Below are positions 36,901 through 51,900 of a DNA stretch of 64,000 bases, piece after piece. The stretch is from Incurvaria masculella (Eukaryota; Arthropoda; Insecta; Lepidoptera; Incurvariidae), in NCBI GenBank assembly GCA_946894095.1, contig OX335655.1, positions 7,936,001 to 8,000,000 of the forward strand, written 5' to 3'. The notes below the pieces were generated by a model. It was given only the letters and a program-made list of their open reading frames with translations. It did no database searches and was not told the DNA's origin. Each line of letters opens with the position of its first letter. Positions within the stretch are counted from its first letter, which is position 1. The position numbers and the translations under genes were made by a program.

Positions 36901-39900
36901 CTGCGGAACGAAAAGGGAGCGGCACTGTTGCCGTGGCGGGAGCACGAAATCAAGCTTAAGGCCCTGGTACTAGCCAAATCGCAAAGTTAGACGAGGCACC
37001 CCAAGTTAACTAACTAAGTCTGACGATTAGAAGTGTCATTCTTACAATATATGATTCCTTGTCTAGGAATCAACCTATTTTCGTTAATGTATGTTTCCTT
37101 TTTCTATACAAAATACATTGCGGAAACGGTGTCCATTTCCAAACTTTTTTGACTAAATGTAGAAATCTAAAAGCAAATGGAATTTTTTGTTTATGCATAT
37201 ATGCTGTTTTTGCTTATATCTAGAAATCGAATTACTTTCAGATTTCTAATGAGAAAAATCAACTTTTTTATTATTGATTATTATTTAAATAAATGATGGA
37301 ATCAAAAAATATTTACAATCCATTATCAGTCTGGAGTTATATTTGTATTTGCTGAAGCGTTTCACTACATATTATTACATTTGTTAAAAGGTGTATTTGT
37401 ATGGCGCGAGTAGTTGGCTAGTCCTAGCGCCTTAATTTTACATTTACGCTAGAGATTGACAAACTTTAATCGACATCGATAGGTGTACCGACAAATAATT
37501 GTGAATGTCTGAATGTTTGCTTTTAAACTAGTACTCATATTGAATTATTATGCCATGAGTTTTAACAATACTTCAGCTTTGCTATAACAATACAGGAAGA
37601 ATTTTTCAAGTAAGCCTTCAGGGCCAAATGCGAAACTAATAGAAATAGCGAAAAACGCTCAAAAGATTCATGAGGCCGATTTTGATAAACATTAAAACAG
37701 CATTGACATTTTTGGAAAAATCTTTTTCCTAGCCGGGCATCGAACTCGTTGATCTTGAGAAAGATAAAGCACCTGTATTATGGCACCAGTCAAAAGTGTC
37801 GCTTATAAGTAACAAATGATGTGAAGTAATGTTATACGGCAAACTAAAGGAAAGTGTTGATTTTTAATAAACTGATTAAATTTTTCAAGTATTCATACAA
37901 TTCCCCCTACCTTTCTTTTCCGAGATTAAAATGAACATGTTTGACAAAACTGCAGGTTCAATTAATATATCATTCTGTCAGACCTATTCGGGCGTCCCTC
38001 TCGGGCTAGTACTGACGTATTGGATGAGAGTTGCGGTGGCACGTTCTAGTATTTCTGGATACTTAGTACGACGAGTACGATGACAAAAAATACTAGTGAC
38101 AGCAACTAATGAAATAATATCTACTGTGACAGAGAATAAAAGCATAACATCTCTGGTTTATCTGGGAAATCCATCCGTCCCATTTCTACCATCGTTAAAC
38201 GCGTACCAGGCAGGGAATGCACCCATTCACTGTCCACTTTCCAAGAATAAAAACCAACCAAGCGATCCCCTAGATCCTTTATCTATTAGGTCGGTAAACA
38301 ATGGAATCTAATCCTTGCCAAGGCGTTTCCCCCAAAGTGCAAGGTCCTCATATTCCGGGAGGTCACGACATTTTTGGTCACGATAAGGTAAATGGCTGAA
38401 TCTGGGTTTACATGTTAGAGACCAACCCTCTGATGCTAAATATGTCGGTCTCCCCGTGCCAAGTGGTTGCGTTTTCTAGATTGGCTATATAAAATAGATG
38501 CTAGTATGTACCTGCTGATGAATATACTGATTGTCTGGAAACATTGAGACCTATTAATTATACAACAATAACCAGACGGCTACTTAATTAAATACTTAAA
38601 TATACCTAAAATTATATCTGTAACCTAAATCGCTTATAACTACTAAATGCAACCAAAGATTTGTTCAGTTTTTGTATTGCTAAGCAAGTATGTATTGATA
38701 CTTTCATGCTTCGTCATTTGCATCCATTTACCTTATCAAATGTATTTTTGGTCACCATAACTATTTTTTCAGGCGCCCTATCTACGTAACGCAACCACTT
38801 GGAACAGGCAGACTGACACATTTAGCTTCAGAGGGTTGTACTTTATCCCGTGAACCCAGTTTCAGCCATTTACGTTATTGTTACCATTTTTGTCGCGACC
38901 TCCTAGTCTATCAAAGGTCCTCCAAAAATATTGGGAAAAAGCACTTGGTGTGCAGGCATCGAAAAGTTCGAAAGCTCATTCGCGGTCTTGATTTTATACG
39001 CCCGAAATATTTTATCTTTCCCATTTTACTCAATAGTATAGATTGAGAGGGTTAGAATTATTTTTTTTCTGCCTATTTCGATATAAACATGACTGTCATT
39101 AAGACCTATTTTATCTGTCTGTGGTCACACTCACGGGCTGCTGAGAGTTTGTATAAATTAAATTTTCCATTTTTAAACTTAATTATCAAATAGGTATGTT
39201 GCTGTCTCTACAAAAAAACACAAAAAACAGCAATCGTTGTTATTAATATTATTTCCATAGGCAGAGGTAATATTAATTGTAAATTTAGTTATAATATTTT
39301 TTCCAGTTACTTTTAGGTTTAACTCCTGGGGGTCCATTCAGAGCAAGAGTGAGTTCGAGTTCGCGAGTGAGTTAACCTAAAAATAGCTGGGAAATATATT
39401 ATTATTTAAATAACGGAACCGTTATTTATACTTCCAACGTATTTACGGGACAAATCAGATTTTTACCTAACTGTAATGATGTTCCAGAAGTGTGGAAACA
39501 GTAACTATTTAAAAAAGTGAGCTGATATTTAGTGGCGAATTCGAACTCACTCTTGCCCTGGGGGTCCATTCAGAGTGAGAGTGAGTTCGAATTCGAAGAG
39601 TTGCATCTCAACTCATCTCATCTCATCTCAATGGTGGCGTACAGGAGGTCAAGGAAGCTGTCACCGCGATGCCGAACGAGTTAACTTCGGAAGATTGCCA
39701 AGGCTGTTCTAATAGTGGGAGCAATGAAAACATTTCCGTATTTTTTCATTCAGTTCAATGCAACCCATAAAGGGAAGGTCCTGGCTCCTAATTCCTTCGT
39801 GAATGCAGTGTGTTGGGTTAATATAACGGTGGGTGTGGCCATCTGAGACCACATACAACAAATGTTTATTTTATCAATAATTATTTCTAGTAAAAGAATT

Positions 39901-42900
39901 GACACACTCATCCGGTGGCAGATCGGATTGCGGTATACTGTGTCATGCCTATGTGTATATGCCTATGTCAGTTTCAAAATTGCGAAAAAACCCTTGCTAA
40001 TATCGTTCCTACCGGATGTCCCACGACACTTCTCGTATTGTTTTATTTATATTATAGCCATATATATTGTAGCCAATAATTTTCGGAATGTCATTGGTTT
40101 TGTTGCAATATCCATGAGAAGTTCTGTGGCTATAGACCACATTATGGAAACTAAGTGTTACAGGCCTATATTGCACGGCTATATTTCACTGGATGGACAA
40201 ACGGACAGTTGTCATTGTCGCTTCGACCATCGTTCATTCAATGTGATGGTACCTGTATTTGGTACCCCCATAGAAGCCGACCGAAAGTTTCAATTTCAAT
40301 CCAAACTACAACGAGATGCACGGGAAACAAATTCAGTAGGACCACTTTTATAACTTTAAAATTCCTGGCACCGGCGGACATCTTACAAAACAAAATGTTT
40401 ATTACATCATAAAATCTTCGATAAAATGTACTTAAAATAAAAAAATCTAGAGAAACGAATGCCACTGAAATATCTGGTTTACGATATTTTCCTTATGTAT
40501 GCACTAAGAAATCGATCCACCATAAATTATTAAATAAAAATGGTGTCGGCAATAGATGGCGCCACTAGTTGTAGTCAAATGCACCAGCAAAATGCGACGG
40601 CTGCGCTATAAATACTGCGGTGGAATACAATTTCAATATTCCATGTAAAACTGTATGGTTCTATTTTTCGGAAGACAGTCGGTCGAAACACCTACTTGTC
40701 TCAATTAAAATTATAATCATAAAATCTTCGATAAAATGTACTTAAAATAAAAAAATCTAGAGAAACGAATGCCACTGAAATATCTGGTTTACGATATTTT
40801 CCTTATGTATGCACTAAGAAATCGATCCACCATAAATTATTAAATAAAAATGGTGTCGGCAATAGATGGCGCCACTAGTTGTAGTCAAATGCACCAACAA
40901 AATGCGACGGCTGCGCTATAAATACTGCGGTAGAATACAATTTCAATATTCCATGTAAAACTGTATGGTTCTATTTTTCGAAAGACAGTCGGTCGAAACA
41001 CCTACTTGTCTCAATTAGAAATTAAAATATAGGTCGGGTGATCGGCTCTTTTAAAATCAAAGTTGTGGAACTTGTAGATAAAACCGTTGAATTGTTGTCC
41101 ACAACATCCATGGCTATAAAATAAATAAATAATTCGAGAAGTGTTGTGGGACATCCGGTAGGAACGATGATCCTTTCGCCATATATTATTAGCAAGGGTT
41201 TTTTACGCAAGTTATAAACTTTCATACGCCACAGTATACCGCAATAGTGTGTCAATACATTTACTAGAAATGATTGTAGATAAAAAAAATGTTTTTGTAT
41301 GTGGACACAGATGGCCACACACCGTTATGATATTAACCCATCACACCACATTCCCGAAGGAATTAGCTACCATGCCAGGAGCTTCCCTTTAAGAGCACGG
41401 TTGCATTGAACTGGATGGAAAATACGGAAAATTTTCCTTGGTAATCTTCCGAAGTTAAGGTGGCCCTTCCCGGCGGGACCAACTCCTTCGCTGGCACAGT
41501 ATAAAACCGTGCTATTTCGCTCTGGGACCTTCTCTGTTTTAAAGAAAAAGACTGCTCCGTTGTGAGGAGGATGCAACATGTCCACAATGCAGACAATGCG
41601 CATAGTGTTTGATTTGGTAAGATTTACGAAATGTTTTATTACAAAACGACTTATAGCTAAAGGTAAACCACGACCGCTGTAGTCAAAAATCTAACAAACA
41701 ACAAATTGATTATCAATCTTCACGAAACAAGCTATGTCTGATCACTAATTTTTTTGAGATGTTTATATTTTACCGTTGAGTAATCCACCTCCAAAGTTAT
41801 TGTATAAAACGCGCGAAAAATTTAAACTTTCGGACCTTATAACTTAGAAACCAAACACAATTTTACCATACCAACAGTCATCAGACATCTAGTTCGATCA
41901 CATAAAGCTATTTTGAGCAAAATATTGGATCTTTGACAAGAAATATAGTCATGATTTTCTTTCCACTATTGTATTGGGAGTTGAGCGGGAAGGCCTAGCT
42001 TGCTTGACTTCGGAGAATGTCTCCTCCCGCCGCGTGAAAAGCCGTAAGTTATCAAACATGTACGAGTTATTTGCTACTGCTTACAATCACAGGTAAAAAC
42101 ACTAAATTAATATGAATTGACGAGAATATTGTTTATGACAAATACCTTTCTTTATTTGTAAACACCATGCCCGATATTTATATAGATTTATTAGTCTACC
42201 ATAGGAAGAGTAACATCCAAATGTATACTAGATTATTTTAGCTGAAACGAATTCCCACATCATATTTTTTTAAATATTAAATTTATGAAATCATATAATT
42301 CAGAGTGAGTTCGAGTTCTGGAGTAAGTTAACCTAAAAGTAGCTGGAAAAATATATTATAATTGAAATAACGGAATTGTTATTTTACCTTCCACCGTATT
42401 CATAGGACAAACCAGTTTTTTACCCAACTACATATAATGACGTTTAAGAAGTGCGGAAACATGAACTATTTAAAAAAGTGAGTTAATATTTAGCACCGAA
42501 CTCGAACTCACTCATACCTGAATACCCTGTTACAGTTACGGTTTGACTAGATGTTGGAGCCGCCTGCACAGGGCGCCCCATTTTTTTAGCGGCTTATAGG
42601 AAACTTGAAAGCTTAGACCCAAGAAAAAAGTTGAGAGGAGTGGCACTCTTGTTATTAATATCCCGCGAGTGGTGACGCAAAAGTTGCCTTAAGTCGCTGG
42701 TGAGTTTGTATTGCATTGTATTGTTTATTCATCATCCATAGATAGTACAACGCACTCGGATTTGTCATATTTTAGCATTGGCCAGTTCAGCAAAACAAAA
42801 CACAGCGAAGAAGAACTGGAAAGAAACTCCGCAGTTTTTTTTTCAACGTTAACTTAGTCTAAGTTTACAAAAGTGTTTGTCAATTATTTTAACAAAAACA

Positions 42901-45900
42901 TAGGTAAAACACCACCGAGTTCACACACCACAGTTCAACCGAGCACAACGATACGATGGCGATCCTTCACTAGAATAGGCACCGATTGAATATTCACTAT
43001 TTCGTGTTCTAGAAATATCCATGTGCGATATTGATTATTACTTGCAATGATATGATGTTTAAAAACGGCGGCGGAACCGCCGACCAGCCGACAGCCATTT
43101 CGATTTGTTTTCATGTTTTTTCATTTCATTTATTTATTTAAACCTTTTTTGGTAGTCAAACTACACTAAGTTACGTAAAAAACTGGGCAAGTGCGGGTCG
43201 GACTCGCACATGAAGGGTTCAGTTTTTTTTTTGGGCGCCCCCTTTAATAATTATTATTTTTAAATTTTACTTATTTGTTGTTATAGCGGCAAAGAAATAA
43301 ACACTGTAAAAATTTCAGCTACCTGCCTATTACGGTTCATGAGATACGGACGGACGGACAGCGGAGGCTTAGTAATAGGTTTCCGTTGGCACCCTTTGGG
43401 TACGGAACCCTAAAAACTAAATGATCCGCGGATTCGATCAACTCGAAGAATCCGCAAATAAACTTTACGAGTTTTCCGTCTATAATGAAATACATACTTA
43501 CATCTAAGTGCTACTGCCTGGTTTCAAGAAGAACTATGATTAGATGCAAAACTAATTCCACGAGGCAGTGACTCTGTATCGTCCGTGTTTCGGACTGTCT
43601 ATTCCATACTTCACCGTAGCGCGAGTGACGTGCAGTCTGAATGGACGCTTGAGTATTCCGCGGGGAGCGTACGGTAAAGCGAGGCGAAGTGGTGATGGCT
43701 ACAGAACGAACGGGAGAGAGGAGACCAGGAGACCGGGTGGCTGGGGACCGCCTGGCAACTTCTCGCGGCAACCGCGGACTAACTGAATTAAAATAACGTT
43801 CAACTCCATTTTATCGCATAAGTGATGTACGCGACGCGAATACGGCATTGCGGTGGGTTCGCTAGTCGGTTTTGAGCACTCCTCGATGTTTGTAGAAAAA
43901 AATTTACTGAAATAACTACTCTAAAAAGGCAAGTATTTAATTGAATTGTTTAGGGTTCCGTACTCAAAGGGTGCCAACGAAATTACTAAGCCTCCACTGT
44001 CCGTCCGTCCGTCTGTCACAGGGCTGTATCTCATGAACCGTAATAGTTAGACAGGTGAAATTTTCTCCTTTCCATTAAACACCCGGAGACAATATGACCA
44101 CACCGTGGGGTAAGGCAGTTTCTACTTTGACTTTTATTTTCTGATTGTAAGTTAAAATCATACAAATAGGATATCGCGCATGCTAGGTCTGTAATTGGAA
44201 TAAAAAAAACGAAATAAACAAAAGAATCTCACTTAGATCTCTCTTCACAGAAAATATAAGCAGCCATTCGTACCTATCGTATAGATCTGCTAATTTGTAA
44301 ATGATAGTTTTAGAGCCGAGTGCACAAAAGAACAAAAAATCAAACTCAACGTCAAAGTATGATTAAATACGTCACTTTGTGTGGACTGTATGGAAGGAAC
44401 TCTATGCGGTTCACTAAAAGTGACGTGTTTGAACATTGATTAACTCGGCCGTCTCTTCGTGCAACCGGGGCTTAGTAGTTTGGTAGAATTTATCCAGGCC
44501 AATATTTTGAGAGTATTCTAAAGTTCCTTCTTCGGACATGGTTGCATGCTTGTATTTTTCATATACTTTACATGCAGGTGTGAATTTGTATTTGTTTTTA
44601 ATGTTTACTATTTGTTGTTATGTAATAGCGGCAATAGAATACCCACCCTGTGAATATTTCAGCAGTCCACCAATTTTACGAGATACAGCCCGCAAACAGA
44701 CGGACCGATGGACGGACGGACAGCGGAGGCTTAGTAATAGAGTTCCGTTGGCACCTGACTTGCCCAACTTCGTGCACAATATAATTTTGTTTTCGAATAT
44801 ACTAAGAAAATCCAAAGTACATAAACATAATATACTAAAAGGCCTGAAATTGATTTTGCCACTAGAGTTCTTGTGTCAAGGCTACAATTTCACTGTGGGG
44901 AGGATTTATTTAACGACACGCTCTTGGCGGCAGCGGCGGCGTAGGTGGCTGCGTAGGCGGTGGTGAAACGACTTCTTAAAATTGGGTTCACGCGTACCTA
45001 AAAGGTATACACCAAATAAAAAAAGCGTAAACATTGAGGCTACCATGCTTGTGCTGTGAATAAAATATATGTGTCGCCTAGTGGTTGAATAGTCACTCAA
45101 GCCAAGGTCGTTCATAGCATCCAAGTTCAAATACATAAATACAAATATGTCCATAAATATGTAATGAATCGTCTTGTTATGAGATAACGTCAATTTCAAG
45201 ATTCCTTCCCGTCGTTATCGGTTGAAAAACTTATCGAAATTTCATTTTGTAAAACCAAATATTGTAATAATACTTTGATTATTAGTTGCTGAAAGCTGAA
45301 AAAATATAACATTAATCTATCTGATATCGATCTATCTAACATAACAGTTGGAAAATACAACATTATGGCCAGAAATTGTTTATATACTTACTGAGCAGGA
45401 TCACAGAAAGAAATCACTCATTCGCTTGTTTCTTACGTGATTGTTTTTTTTATGCACATCACTTTGTCTAAACTCAATTGTACTTGTAAAACTTTTATAT
45501 TATGTGTGGAACACTTTAGGTCTTAATTTTATTAAATTTTAGTTTGTATTTTTCTGTATACGTCTGTTTATGTTCAAAATAAAAAAAAAAACAGCATAAA
45601 CCAATGTAAATTTTATATTTATTTTAAGCTCATACAAATTATTCAACCACTTGGCGCCAACCTACAGTTGAACAGGCTTTTAAGAAAAGCACATATATTT
45701 TACTTTGTTACGATACTATTCTAATATAACTGGATATGGATGTCTAATGATATCAGACAACAGGCCGCGTGGGAACTAGGTGCCCTGCCAGGACCTTCCT
45801 TATATTGCACGGCGGCATTATAGCAACTGGATGGCAAACACTGACAATTTCATTGCCGATTCGACCATTTTCCATTTAACGTGAAAATACCGGTCACAGG

Positions 45901-48900
45901 TTAACTCAACGAGCAATACGTTTATATCTTCTGTCGACCCTGTCCATGCATGGAAGGTATAACTAACAACTTGGTTAATTTGGCTGTTCCACACCAAATC
46001 ATACTAGTTTCGTTGAAAGAATACATAGGCAAGGAAATGCCGCGTTAGTAAAAACCGGCTAAGTGCGAGTCGGACGCGCACACAAAGGGTTCCGTGTCGT
46101 ACAAGATTTAACACAAAATAATAATAATGGTAATAACATTTATTACACGACGGGAGAGCTTAATGCGTAGTCATTTTCTACCAGCCTACCCACGTTTTTT
46201 GTATGGGGCCCCCTTTCATTTTTAATGTGTTTTAATGTTACCTATTTGTTGTTACAGCGGCAAAATAAATATCCACTCACAACATGCTCACCTATTACGG
46301 TTCATGAGACCTAGCCTTGTGACAGACGGAGCGACAGACGGATCGATACCAATGAGAAAGCATCAAAACGTATGAAGTAGTGTCATAGTAAAGTATAAAA
46401 TATTTTTAATCAACTATCCACAGTAATTAAATCTATTGTTAGGATATACATCAGATATAGAAGAATCATGAGATGGTACAGCCCTAGCTCTTGTATTTTT
46501 AGGCCAGGTCGATAACCAGTGCAGCTCATGCAACCATTGCATGAGCTGCAATGTTCGAGGCTGCTCGCTGTATTTTTCAGTAGCCGAAATAAATACATTG
46601 ATGCCAGCCGACAGAAATATTTGCCAGCACATTATAATAAATAGGTAGAGAAAATAATGGTGTCCAAAGTGTGTGTAATGTGCTTGTTTGTTTAATGTAG
46701 GTTAGCATGTGCTTCATATTAGAAATAAAATTATCTCGCAATGGAGGCTCGAAACTACCCCGAGAGCATTGAATCTTAACCTACCACACCTTTGAAATGG
46801 TCCAGCAAGCAGTGTTTAACTCACTTTGAGTTGTACAAGTTTATTACCGGTTCCGGTGCTTCGTCCGACAGCGTCTTAAGGCAGGAATAGGACACGTTCA
46901 ACGTCACAAATTCTACCCGAATACGAGGGGCTTTTTTTTGTTTTAAATATTCGGTGTGAATAAATATTGAGAGCTATTGTAATGAAGTATTTTACAAATG
47001 CCTAGACAAGCGTTGATAACTTGCCATTAAATTATAATACATAGGTAGAGAAAATTATAGTCTCCAAAGTTCTAGCAACGTGTAATGTGCTTGAAAGTAA
47101 TTTTATTTACTGATTCTGGTGCTTTTTTGCTTAAAACATGTTATATTACACCATTTTTGTTATGAGTTCCCTCAAAAACATTGAAATTGTTTTAGTGAAA
47201 ATTTATTCCGAATTCTGCAATCAATATTTAACATCAATATAAACTCATCCTTTTTATAATCATGTTTATGTACATAAACAGACTTCACAAGCTAAGAAGA
47301 TTTAGAATATAAACAAAAAGAGCCCCTTTCACTATTTCGTGTGCTTCTTACCTTGTGTACGATGAATGATGTGGCGGCTGTTGCCGCGTGAGGTGTTCGC
47401 GTTGACTTACAGTATGTCTGAATTACATTCTATAACTTTTTGCCGTAGTATGGTAGCTACTGCGAGTTGGTCAGTGTTTCCACCTTAACCGGGCAGCGGC
47501 GGAGGCGAGAGAGCGTGACAAAAGAGTAAATAGACCAATTATAGCGGCCCTCTCGCCGCTTCACGTAAATTTTCTCATCAAAATGCAAAATGCCTTAATT
47601 GGAACGTGGCCCACTCGATCTGGGTCGACCGAGGACGAACCGAATTAACCCGACGCTAAAAAACGGATAAGTTTATTTGCATATTTTTTCCGGATAAGAG
47701 AGTACTTACTGCCAGTATTTTGTGAAAACTATATTTTCTTAAAATGAATGTGTAATTAAGGTAATATCAATATTATTGGCATAAGCATGTTAAAAGGCAG
47801 ACATGGTTTTGATTATGTATAAACGTCTCTCAATTGTAGTTTACTAAAATATGAGATATATCAAATTAATAGAATCAGAATTAAATCTGTGGATGTATTT
47901 AGGCATGTTTTGTAAAGTTTTAACATGCATTTGTCTCTATACTTACATACAATCCACTGTTTATCTGAGCAGTGACTAACACTGAAAAAAACCGGCCAAG
48001 TGCGGATCGGACTCTCACACAAATTGTACAAGATTTTATGCTAAGAAATGTCGGTTATTATATGGTGGCCCCCTTTCAGTTTTATTCATGTAAGATTTTT
48101 AGTATTTGTCGTTATAACCGCAACGGAAATCTTTGTAAATTGCAGCGGTCTAACTATTACGGTTCATGAGATACAGCCCTGTGACGGACGGACGGACAGA
48201 CGGACGTAGGGAGAGACGGACGAACATTCAGTTATTTAAAGTATTTCTCATTACTATTCATGTATTACGGTAATTATCTATAAATGAGCCAACACAGTTA
48301 ATATTAAACACTTATAATAACAGATTGAACAGTATCGCTTTTTAAAAATAACACGTGTGATAATTATTCATATTTCAAGGAACGGTTTTTACGGCCATAA
48401 CTTAAAAAAACTGGGTACAAAACACAGAATCTGTTCCGACAATGTGGTGGCCCCAACTTTATGGTATAGTATACTACGACACTCAATATATTAAACTATG
48501 ATCAGGCAGGCACGGTTACTGCCATGCTGAGGATGGGAGGGAGTATGCTTTGCTCCTCTGCGATAATTCCCTTCGTCTCTGTCCCTTTGCAATGTTCTTT
48601 AATAGCCGTGAAGCAGTCGACTGACGGTGATGAGGAATGTGATAATGTATTTAGAATCGACCGTAAAGAAAAGACACATTAGAGCTGTAAAAAGAACTAG
48701 CTTACTGATATACTACAAGGCTAGCCTTGAACCAGTGTCCTAGTATTCCGTCTCCGTGTGTGCAGCGCCGTGGGGCGTTCCGGAAGCCGTGTCGTGCGCG
48801 GCCGGCGGCGCCACCTCGCTGCGCGTCACGTGGCGCGCGCCCCCTCACGACACGCAGGGCGGCCGGCTCACTCACTACACCCTGCAGGTACGCACCTGCT

Positions 48901-51900
48901 ACATGGGGGTGACCACGAAGATTAACTCGCCGGGTGAACAGGCAAGCGAGTGATTAATCTGACGTTTAGTTGCATTTCGTCCCATGCTAACTGACTTTTT
49001 ATTCGGTCAAGTGACCTGAATTTTACCAGTTAACATCGTACGAAATGCAAGTAAGCGTCAGATTTAAGCACTCACGTATCTGTTCTCTCAGCGATTTTAT
49101 TTACCATGGTAATGACCCATGTACCCTCTTCAAATGTTTTGCTTAGGACTCGGCTCTGAAGGCCTATGTTTGGCACTCCGTGCATAGAATATTTCAGTCG
49201 AGAAAGCCTCTTTTATAGCGGTTCTTAAAGCGATTTTCGCGACGGAAAACCTTCAATCATCAACATACCGTGCTCCGTAATCTTACCATCGAGATAACCG
49301 CGCTTTTATGTACTGAAATACGCCTGATTCCTTAGACCTGAATTTCAAGAATTTTCAGAGAATTTGGAAGTCTGCTGATTTGCCTTGACTGAGAGTTGTT
49401 AGTCATGATTCAATGCGCAATAAAGTTGTGTAAAATTTAGGAGTGTTAAAACATACGGCCTGCCATTTCTAGAAAAATGCCTTTTTGAAATTAAATTCAA
49501 CCTTTAAACGTTATTGATGATCCAAATAACTTGAAATGTCTAAATTATTAGCTAGCCGATACACAGGAGAAGACGAATATTAAAATACCTAGAAAAGGTC
49601 GCACGCTGTACCAGTTAATACATTCACAGTTTCTGTTTGGCGACCGCATAAACGCCACAAACGCGACTTCGACTCTGGAGACGCGACTGTAGTGCGACAT
49701 AGATATTTCCAATTTTATAGCGCACGCCGGTGACTGACGGTACGCCCGTATAAACAGTCAAAGTGTCTACATTGTTACACACCTACTTGCACGGTGCAGT
49801 ACGTGCGCCGCGAGCCGGCCGCGCTGCTGCTCGCCCCGCACCGCGAGGCGCAGCTGCGCGCGCAGGGCACCGAGGCGACGCTCTCGCGCCTCACGCCCTA
49901 CGCGCAGTACGAGGTGCGCGTGCGCGCGCACACCGCCGCCGGCGAGGGGCCGCTCTGTGCCCCCGTGCTGTGCCGCACCGACGAGGACGGTATGTATAGT
50001 CTCTACTTTTCTTGATCTTATGGCGCGAAAAAATATTATTGCTTCATAAATTCCCACTTTCCCTTTTTTAACTTTCGTAATAAATAAGGTTTCAACAACC
50101 ACTAATTGATAATATTAACGTAATATCAGGATTTAAACGAATTTAATATTTAATGTAAATTCCGGAAACATTAAGAACAGAGCCTGTAGGCCCAGTTGTA
50201 ACCTAAAATGGCGTTTACGGCAAACCGATCGACTGGCGTTTTCAAATGTATAGAGAATTGTAGAGCGCGCGTAGTGGGCTTAGAACTAAAATTTGCGAGT
50301 CTGAGTTTGATTTGACAGCTAAATTATGGTTGTCGGCGTTACGTCGACTCCGCGTTTTCATACAAATAGGTAGTTGGAGTTTGATTTTGACAGGTTGAAG
50401 AAGTTAAACGACAGAATTAGTATTACCTTCAAGGGGTTTGACGTTTTACGTAACTTCGAAGTTACGTAAACGCCTATTTAGGTGAGAAGTTCGACTAGGG
50501 GCTCTGTTATTAGGCTCTGGGGTCCATTCCAGGGTAAGAGTGAGTTCGAATTAGTCACTAATTATCAACTCACTTTTTTAAATAAGTTACATAATGTTTT
50601 CACACTTCTTGAACATCATTACAGTTAGGTAAAAAGCTGGTCGGTCCCGTAAATACGTTGGAAGTATAAAGATTGGTTCCGTTATTTCCCAGCTATTATT
50701 ATGTTAACTCACTCCAACTCGAACTCTCTTTTACCTGAATGGGGCCCCTGGACGCCATCCCAAAGCCAGCACCCTGACGCACTTTATTTTAGCGTGGCTA
50801 CAAATAGAAAGTTTGCTTTTTCTAGCAAGTGTTGAATGTGTGAGCGATGTGTGTGATGTTTGAAGCGCAGTGCCGAGTGCGCCGGCCGGCATGAAACTGG
50901 TGGCTCTGGGTGAACGGTCGCTCCGTGCGTCCTGGCTGCCACCGGCGGAGCCCAACGGCCACGTCACGCACTACTCGCTCTACGTGAGGGATCTAGCTGG
51001 GTGAGTTGTACTGCACCTTACCCTTGCTGGTTCTATGGAGAAACCAAGCGCATCCTCCGGCTGCCAACTGCCAAGTCACGCGCTGGGATCTAGCAGGGAG
51101 TAATGCTGCACCTTATCTTTGATGATTCTTCAAAGAAACCAAGTGCATCCTACAGCTGCCTACTGGCACGTCACATACTACTACTCGCTCTGCGTGAGGG
51201 ATTCAGCAGGTTGAGTAGTACTGCATCTTATCCTTGCTGGTTCTATATAGAACCCAAGCGCATCCTCCGGCTGCCAACTGCCACAAGTCACGCGCTGGGA
51301 TCTAGCAGGGAGTAATACTGCACCTTATCTTTGATGATTCTTCAAAGAAACCATGTGCATCCTACAGCTGCCTACTGCCACGTCACATACTACTACTCGC
51401 TCTGCGTGAGGGATTCAGCAGGTTGAGTATTACTGCATCCCATCCTTTCTGGTTCTATATAGAAACCAAGCGCATTAACCGGCTGCCAACTACCATTTCA
51501 CGCATTACTCGTTTTGCGTAAGGGATCTAGCAGGGTGACGGAGGAGTTTTGGAATTTCACCGAGACGAGGATGGTAAAAGAGATGCATAAACATTGCGTG
51601 CCAACAGATCCGGGGAAGCAAACGTGAGCCGAGTGAACGTGGATAACGGCGACGTGGAAGGCGGCGGCGGCGCGGAGTGCATGCGCGCGCTGCGTGGGCT
51701 GCGGCCAGGGCGGACGTATGAGGCGTGGGCGTGCGCCGCCACTTCCGTCGGCGAGGGGCCGCCCTCCGCCGTCGTGGCCTGCCAGCCGAGTATCCTTGGT
51801 ACTTGAGATTTTTAATATTAGGTCATTCACACCCCACACTTACACGCACACACTCCAATTCACCCTCATACACCCTTCCGCATTACTTAATCTGTGCCCT

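Larger units (their letters stand above)
29343..48765 (+). other. Giant intron of about 19.4 kb between FN3-2 and FN3-3
   Basis: Bounded by the phase-1 donor of exon 19 and the phase-1 acceptor of exon 20. No coding exon is recognisable. It holds SINEs, a hAT relic, TTAA elements, family D elements and a 310-bp tandem duplication. I found nothing recognisable in 29400-30900, 35400-36290 or 42540-43170. Confidence 0.85.

Noticed and set aside
36634..36990. Open frame of 118 codons
   Set aside because: It spans the end of a composite repeat and the start of a TTAA element, with no domain features.
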